A stretch of 64,000 nt of DNA from Notospermus geniculatus (taxonomy: Eukaryota; Nemertea; Pilidiophora; Heteronemertea; Lineidae). The notes beneath the pieces were generated by a model. It did no database searches. It worked only from the letters and a program-made list of their open reading frames with translations, and was not told where the DNA came from. Numbering within the stretch: the stretch's first letter is position 1; the number at the start of each line of letters is the position of its first letter. The position numbers and the translations under genes were made by a program. This document shows, piece after piece, positions 57,698-64,000 of this stretch. The stretch lies in NCBI GenBank assembly GCA_002633025.1, contig NMRB01000503.1, positions 163,329-227,328 of the forward strand. Direction: 5' to 3'.

Positions 57698-59228
57698 TAC
57701 ATCAGGAGATTTACGCTTGATGGCCACAGGAAAGAACTTACCATTGTTGAGTGGCAACAAAACGACAGTCCTGTGATGTTGGCTATAAACGATCACTGAG
57801 CGAAAGATTTTTCTCCATTCGTTTCCGCTGCGTTGGTGTTTGACCTTTTCACCGAATCTTACTCATTGAGCTGTAGACACAATTCCGGCTGATGTCAAGT
57901 ACAAAGGTGGAAAAGGGTCTTTCATCTTCACTGTTTCTGTCTCATTGAGTAAAGTTGATGGTGAAAGTTTTCCATCATGAAAAGAAATAATTGTCAAGCC
58001 TTACATTTACTGATTACATTCACTGTTGGGTTGAGCAACCAATTTTTGGGGCTTGGACTCTTTTCATTTCTTAATGGGGAGCGCCAATTGGTCACGTGAT
58101 GACTACTGATAGAGCAGACGAGACACCTAGCGTTGACCTAGGCCCATTGTTCGAGAGATGCGGTTCACCAAGCACGGCCAATCACACCTTGAATCGTCAT
58201 GAATAATAGGTGGCATTGGTGTACTATCAGTTCAAAACCACGCGTATATTCTCGCGTGGTCTGCGTGATCGGTGTTCCCTATTGCTGACCTGTCCTGTTT
58301 GGGTTGGATACTTCAGGTCTACATTTGGGTTTCAGCTCAGTCTTTTCTAGAGTTTCAGATTGTAAAGTTCCAGCCTGAAGAAGGCCCCGGTTGGGGTCGA
58401 AAATTTGCTAAATATTCTGGAAATTGACTATTATAATTTATTATGGTATTTTGGTATAATGTACTGCAGGAGAAAACTTGCGCTGCCAGAGAGAGTCGCC
58501 CTCTTTATCACATGAATACCAAGTCAGACCGAGGATCTAATCCCGTACCCCAGAGGTGACTTGCCCATTCCAAATCATCATCATGCTGGCCTGAACGTGA
58601 CAATGACTTCTCGGTTAGCCATTTCGAAGTGCATGTACCGTACCGGGTACTATGGATATCTATTGATTCAATGTAAGAAAAGCAAAATATAAAAGTTGAT
58701 AGCTCTATCATAAATCTTTACTAAGTTATATCATTATAATGAAATACCACTTCACAGATTGAAAGTATGAAAGTATCGCAAAATGTGTGTGGCCCATATA
58801 AAAACATAATGCATCTCCTAGAACAATATTATTGCTTCCCTGGAATTGCACTGGTCGGTTGAGGTAAACTAACATTATCTTTGTGGATTTCACAGTCTTT
58901 GTTTTGAAAGAAGACATTAATCCCATCATGTCCATTTACACCAGGCATAAGCAGAGTAAATGGAAAAACCTAACACGCAATTAATCAGCTACATTTAGCT
59001 GACAAGTTCAGCATCCTACGACTGATGGTGAATTCCATGATGAAGTGTACGTTTCGACAAGAAAACGGCCGTCAACCTACACGTAAGGCTTGTTATGCCT
59101 GTCAGAATAGAGCGAAAAATACATTGTGTACATAAGCACAGGACATGCACATCGTACGTACAGGCAGGCCTACAGTACATCTAAGCTGCGTTCAGTCGGC
59201 GATCTTTTCAGCGTTCGGCCCGTCAACT
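57698..59228. other. Non-coding, no gene recognised
   Basis: Short frames only; no motif or repeat border identified. Confidence 0.5.
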
Positions 59229-59385
59229 TTAAAGCCAGCCGCACACTGGAGCTACAATGTATCTGCTGAGCAAAAAGTTATTCGAAAACTCACCGAAATT
59301 AAGCGCACACGCGAGCTGTCTGCTGATCAAACGGTCTCGAATGACTTTTTGCTCAGCAGATAGCTCCAGTGTGCGGCAGGCTTTA
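59229..59385. mobile_element. TAAAGCC-terminus hairpin
   Basis: TAAAGCCAGCCGCACACTGG and its inverse ending GCAGGCTTTA, with inner TCTGCTGAGCAAAAAGT / ACTTTTTGCTCAGCAGA. Confidence 0.85.
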
Positions 59386-60257
59386 GAGTCGCCTTCGATC
59401 GTGCTCTGAAGATGCAATGGGGTGACGAATTGGAGGGACCCAGCATTAAGAACCCTTGATTACTACCTCAGGATGACTCTGTACCAGTCAAACCTGTAAT
59501 TTCCAGGGCAGTTAAGACGAGGTATCGTCAGAATACGTCGACTTCAAACAATGGTTTCCACCACCAAATTACCTACCATCTACATTTATTTCACATTTCT
59601 GTCGATTGACTTTGGGCTTGATAGGTTATCGATTACTATACTGGCAATATCCGACTGGTACAAATGTCCCAATTGAATTATCTTAGAGTACCATTCAATT
59701 ATTGACTTGAGGATATCGAAAGTTGATTTTGAATAGAACTATATCGTTTTACAGCAACTGTAGAGGCGGACTTTCATTGTTTTGGTCCACCAGTGTAATT
59801 TGTACTCCAGTTTTGAATAGTTAGGTTCAATGACACTTCAAAATGATTTAACAGGTGAAGTAGCAATGCTAAATTCTCTTAGGGAGCGTTTGCAGATAGT
59901 TTGTGAATGGCATTCTAAATTGGTTATCCAGTTTGAATTTGAGAAGAGTTGTTAAAATTTGAACGAAAATGGATTACTTCGGCAGTCCCATTGTGACCAT
60001 AGATTTGAATCGAATCTAATTTTGTTGCGGTTAGAAAATAAATTGGGATCACCACTTCAATGTGATAAGCCCGGTTGACATGTGATGAGGCAAAATATCA
60101 GAAGGGATACATGTACGATGATCCCAATGGTTTGTCTAATGGTAACGTTCTTCCAACATCCAGATTTAATAACATCACCACTGGAAAAATGTTGTCTAGT
60201 GTCAACATGTGAAAAGAGTTCCCCGACATGTTCAAAATGTTGATTATATACAGAACG
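59386..60257. other. Non-coding, no gene recognised
   Basis: AT-rich, short frames only. Confidence 0.5.
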
Positions 60258-60374
60258 GCCCGTATTCTAGAAGCCTGCTTAACTTTAATGTCCACTTTAG
60301 TCTTTTGTATTTTGCTCTGCAAACAATAGCTAAAGGTAAACCTTAGGGTCAAGGAAGCTTCTAAAGTACGGCCC
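60258..60374. mobile_element. GGGCCGTAT-type hairpin (CTAGAAG subgroup)
   Basis: GGCCCGTATTCTAGAAGCC and GGAAGCTTCTAAAGTACGGC ends. Uninterrupted reference for the split copy at 6762-7046. Confidence 0.85.
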
Positions 60375-61488
60375 TATATGTAGTCCTAATATTGGCCAGC
60401 GTAAACACCGCGTCAAAGAGGAACACTCAAACAAGCGTACATTCAGCGTATTCTTGATAAGTAGTACCGATTTTCAAATTTAGGTTGAAATGTATTGGTA
60501 ATTGAAATGTGGCTTCAAAGTCTCCATAACAGGAAACAAGCATGCAAATCCATTAGCTCACTTGATTGGGATTTCGAGTTCTAACGTTTTGAATTTGAGG
60601 CCTTGACGGGAACAATTACCGGTGATATGAAGCCATCTCCTACCTGCAGGCCATGTACTTCATCTCCTACACACACAAAAACGAAGTTGAAAGGTAACAG
60701 AGGTCTGGCGTTGCCGGAGTCCAGCTTTTCCTGTTGGTGATGGTCAGCGTTGCTGACCATACAGCAGGCTGTTGATACACGTATCTTCGAAATGAAGTCC
60801 TGAAGCTGATAACGCCGGAGGAGGTATATGAAGAATCAGTGGCAAAGGCAGGTCTCAGTGGCCTTGCAAACGCTCCTCTCGATTCACTACAGTGAGTGGA
60901 TGAAGAGGAGCGAGATGTAAAAACCCCTGCGGTGGGATTGCCTTTTGAGAAGTTCGTTGGATCATAATCCGGTTGATAACGATGACATCCAAAGAATTGT
61001 CTAGACCTGGTCATGAATGCTTCACCCATTTTTAGACCTCTCAGTTTACCTGCTCTCATTGTATTTTATACCCTGGCACCCCTTTCACATACGAGCACCG
61101 TGCACTCACTAATACCACGAATCAAAAAAACTACAGAGGATACAGACTTCAGCCAAGTCAGATAAAGGCATGTTTTTTGGATGGTTTATTTGTCTCTCTG
61201 AACGGTACTACAATGAAACGAGCCAGGAAGCTGATAATGGGGTTTTCCTACATAGCCTACGTTCCAGATTTTATTGGTCAGGAACTGTCTGAAGCTTAGA
61301 AGTCGAAAAAAATGAGTACCGGTATACTAGTATAGCATTTCTCGATATGATGCGTTGGTATTAAGCCTTTTGGACTCGAAAACAACTTGCAGTACTGAAG
61401 GACTGGAAAAAAACTTTGGTGGTTTTTTACACAAGAATAGAGAGAAGGATGTTTATTTAGTGACTTCGGGGCATAANAATGTATACTA
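60375..61488. other. Non-coding; partial dispersed repeat near 60890
   Basis: GGATGAAGAGGAGCGAGATG at about 60898 belongs to the family seen at 54695-55205. A 130-codon minus frame (60667-61059) runs through it and is not supported as a gene. Confidence 0.45.
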
Positions 61489-61634
61489 TGGGCCGTACAC
61501 CAATGAAGATTATCTTGAACTCAGGTTGAGCCACAGCTTTTCAATTATTCATGTTTGCCAGCGCATGATGTGACAATGGAAAAGTTGTGGCTCAACCTGA
61601 GTTCAAGATAATCTTCGTTGGTGCATACGGCCCA
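61489..61634. mobile_element. GGGCCGTAC/T hairpin (AACCTGAGTTCAAG subgroup)
   Basis: GGGCCGTACACCAATGAAGA and TCTTCGTTGGTGCATACGGC ends; stems continue ATCTTGAACTCAGGTTGAG and its inverse. Long, well-matched arms. Confidence 0.85.
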
Positions 61635-62074
61635 TATTTATTTGTCAGAATCAGTGCCATCAATAGTACGGTATTGACGAGGACTCCTTGTATGTCGAGA
61701 GGGCAATTGTTCTCGTGATCTTTACACTTTCACACTTTTTACATGTCCTTGCATGGCAGGATCGAGAATATACAGTAATGGTCGTATGAGAGAAGTTTTC
61801 TGGTGATATAAAACACCTCAAACCGGGCTTGATGCAAATCCGATGCGCTTTTGACGTGAACTGGTGTATTTACGGAGAAAGAGTTACGCACATTAAGCCT
61901 TTTCATGCACTTAAGCCGCGTGGGTAACGTTGAAAGAGAGAGTGAGAGGGTGGTGTTGTTAGCGTGCCAGAGGAAATTTTTCACCATAATGGCAACGACA
62001 TATTCTGTTCCGAGTAATGATCTGATTCAACACCAAATTTCGCTCACGCAGAGTCAAGTGATTTAGCCTTTCCA

Positions 62075-62475
62075 CACGTCTAGCGTCCAATGGAAATACC
62101 TAGTAAGTCACATTTTTGGAAAAATGAGTTAAGGCCAAATTCGTACTTATTATGTATTGTTTCATCATAATGAACAGTTTTTGTTTGCAAAATGTTCGCC
62201 AAAGCATCGGAAAGGCAGTGGTGCACTTACTCGGTTTTTACGTCTAAGTCATCAGAATTGTGACTTAGGCCTACTGCGTTTTTACCTTTGCAAATTCAGC
62301 ATGAAATCAAAGGTAAAACATAGCAAATTGCATTTAATCATGTTGTATGACATATTTTTAATTAGGACTGTTTTCCACAACAAAACTCTTCCAAGTTGTC
62401 ATTCCACATAAACCCATTTTTCTCGAAAACAACAAAATGTGACATACTAGGTATTTCCATTGGACGCTAGACGTG
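62075..62475. mobile_element. 401-bp TIR element
   Basis: CACGTCTAGCGTCCAATGGA and its exact inverse at the right end, continuing AATACCTAGTA / TACTAGGTATT. The interior has a secondary hairpin around GTCTAAGTCA / TGACTTAG. No coding sequence. Confidence 0.85.
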
Positions 62476-62567
62476 GTGGGGTGCTTGAAAACTTCCGCCG
62501 TGTATGGTGCGGTGCTGTATGGATTTCACAGCTCCGGATCTCTCTACAAGCATAATCTGAAGACTCA

Positions 62568-62677
62568 TGGGCTTGTATTCATAAATGGTAGCAAATGCAG
62601 GTTTTGCAGTACATACATTGGGTGTTGCTGTGTAAATCGTAAGTTAAAGCATTTGCGAACTTTTATGAATACCAGCC
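62568..62677. mobile_element. GGGCTTGTATTCATAAA hairpin
   Basis: GGGCTTGTATTCATAAATGG / TTTTATGAATACCAGCC ends with GCAAATGC / GCATTTGC stems. Outer relative of the GGGCCGTAT group. Confidence 0.75.
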
Positions 62678-63224
62678 ATTGTGAGATGCGATGCGGTTGG
62701 AAAACATCGGGAGAGTACATTCGTGTGAACTCCGTATCGCAGCGCCCTGCATCCCGCTGCAAGTGTGTACACGCCCATACTCTTGTGGACTCTTTGACAG
62801 CTGATTGCTCAGTCATTACGGTGTCGGCATCAAAAAGGAAGAGAGTGAATAAATCAATAAGTAAATCTTGATCATTGAACATTTTTGGTCATGATCACCA
62901 AGGTATCTGTCCTGCTTGTCATCGATTTCACATTAGCTAAAAGGTCAAATTGACAGATTAGCATGCGCAGTCATTGTTGTCACTCTAAGATTCCTCAGCC
63001 GTGACAGCCAAACGGTTGGCTTTTGGTCTCAGATCGTGTTTGGCAATTCTATTGTTAGAAGGCGTTCGTGTTTTACTGGAATGAATTCTTGAATGTGAAA
63101 GCATGGTACATGTATTTCCTTTTGTTTCACAACGCTCTTCTGCCAAACCCCTTCCTTGATTCGGCCTGTAGGCCGTAGAAGTGTTCCGTGTAATCACTCA
63201 GACGTTGGCGTAAATGCGAGAAAT

Positions 63225-63346
63225 TAGGGAGGTTTCGCAAGCGCCCGGTTAGGCTCTACGGCGACGTTTATCTATTGTGTGGGTACACCCAAACAATAGA
63301 TAAACGTCGTCGTATGGCCTAACCGGGCGCTTGCGAAACCTCCCTA
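63225..63346. mobile_element. TAGGGAG-type hairpin (GGTTTCGCAAGCG subgroup)
   Basis: TAGGGAGGTTTCGCAAGCGC and its inverse, stems nearly perfect through ACGTTTATCTATTGT. Sister of 24931-25053. Confidence 0.9.
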
Positions 63347-64000
63347 TTATTTCTGGTGCATTCACCTTTTCTCATATTCACCACATTAACTGCATTAAGG
63401 AGCTTTGAGGTGATTAACTGTTGCTTCTCATTGGAAGCTTCTCATCGCAAGCGAAATGACTATTATTAGAGACCAACCGATTGCTTTAAATTTCATTTCA
63501 CGACTGATCAGCAAATAGACAACGACAATCTGTTCTCAACCTCATCTCTTCACTTGGGAAAGCGAACTAATGGAGGTTTTCAATTTTCCTCTCATCATAG
63601 AGAGTTATTTTTCGTCGCTAATGCAGAAGGCACGATCAAAATGCCGTTTCTTGTCGACCAACCTTGACCTTCACCTCCGACGTTCAAGGTCATTCTGTGA
63701 CCGGAATGGAAATCTCTCCAGAACTGGAGTGACGTTAACGACATGTTTTAGCCGGTAATCACCGAAAAACATCGCTGCAACAAAAATAAGAATGGGTTGC
63801 TGCCTCGGAATGTGAAAAGAAAATCATTTCTTCTCCGCCCCAAACAAAATTGCACATTAATCCTCCCTGGCCGGTACCAACATGTTGTTACCAGTTGATC
63901 TCTATGATATACAGGTTAACCTCCGGCAGGGGAATATTGAATATTTGTTTAGAATGATTGATCATACCCTTGCCAATAAGAGTTGTGTCCACAAGGTGAC
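63347..64000. other. Non-coding, no gene recognised
   Basis: Short frames only. Confidence 0.5.

Overview
This is a metazoan nuclear window of low gene density. The few genes I can support have introns with canonical GT..AG junctions. Most of the DNA is intergenic or intronic and packed with short fold-back (MITE-like) elements. The words TACATGTA and TAGGCCTA recur. Together with a small lineage-style expansion of rhodopsin-class receptors, this suggests a marine invertebrate, most likely a deuterostome (hemichordate, echinoderm or lancelet); the species call is inference. There is one assembly gap (45717-46194) and single Ns at 1978, 3217, 4624 and 61477.

Layout. 1-10.1 kb: no gene seen; two hairpin elements, a ~520 bp direct duplication and two 16-bp-unit minisatellites in opposite orientation. 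10.1-24.2 kb: three tandem minus-strand copies of a three-exon class A GPCR gene (about 346 residues each), all intact, with identical exon phases and near-identical exon lengths. The 5' flanks of all three are related; the 3' flanks are shared only by the middle and last copies, so those two look like the younger pair. Introns differ because different fold-back elements have inserted and because one intron segment is inverted in the third copy. 24.2-35.6 kb: hairpin elements, a possible zinc-finger exon at 29 kb and a 33-bp tandem repeat. 35.6-36.4 kb: plus-strand first exon of a conventional neuropeptide-type GPCR carrying TM1-TM5; the TM6-TM7 exon was not found. 36.4-64 kb: no further gene I can defend; minisatellites, a tandem 210-bp repeat carrying a perfect CRE palindrome in each unit, and many hairpin elements.

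The GPCR trio lacks both halves of the TM3-ECL2 disulfide and several other class A landmarks, yet keeps intact frames and an invariant cytoplasmic face. The neuropeptide-type receptor 12 kb away has all the landmarks in its visible part, so the contrast is within one window.

The fold-back elements fall into groups that share only a short terminal motif (GGGCCGTAT, TAGGGAG or TTAAGGCC) while the stems inside are unrelated between subgroups. Because the receptor units and a local duplication give filled and empty versions of the same sites, several insertions can be defined exactly, with target duplications of 6-7, 8, 9 and 11 bp. Nested insertions give a relative order of events.
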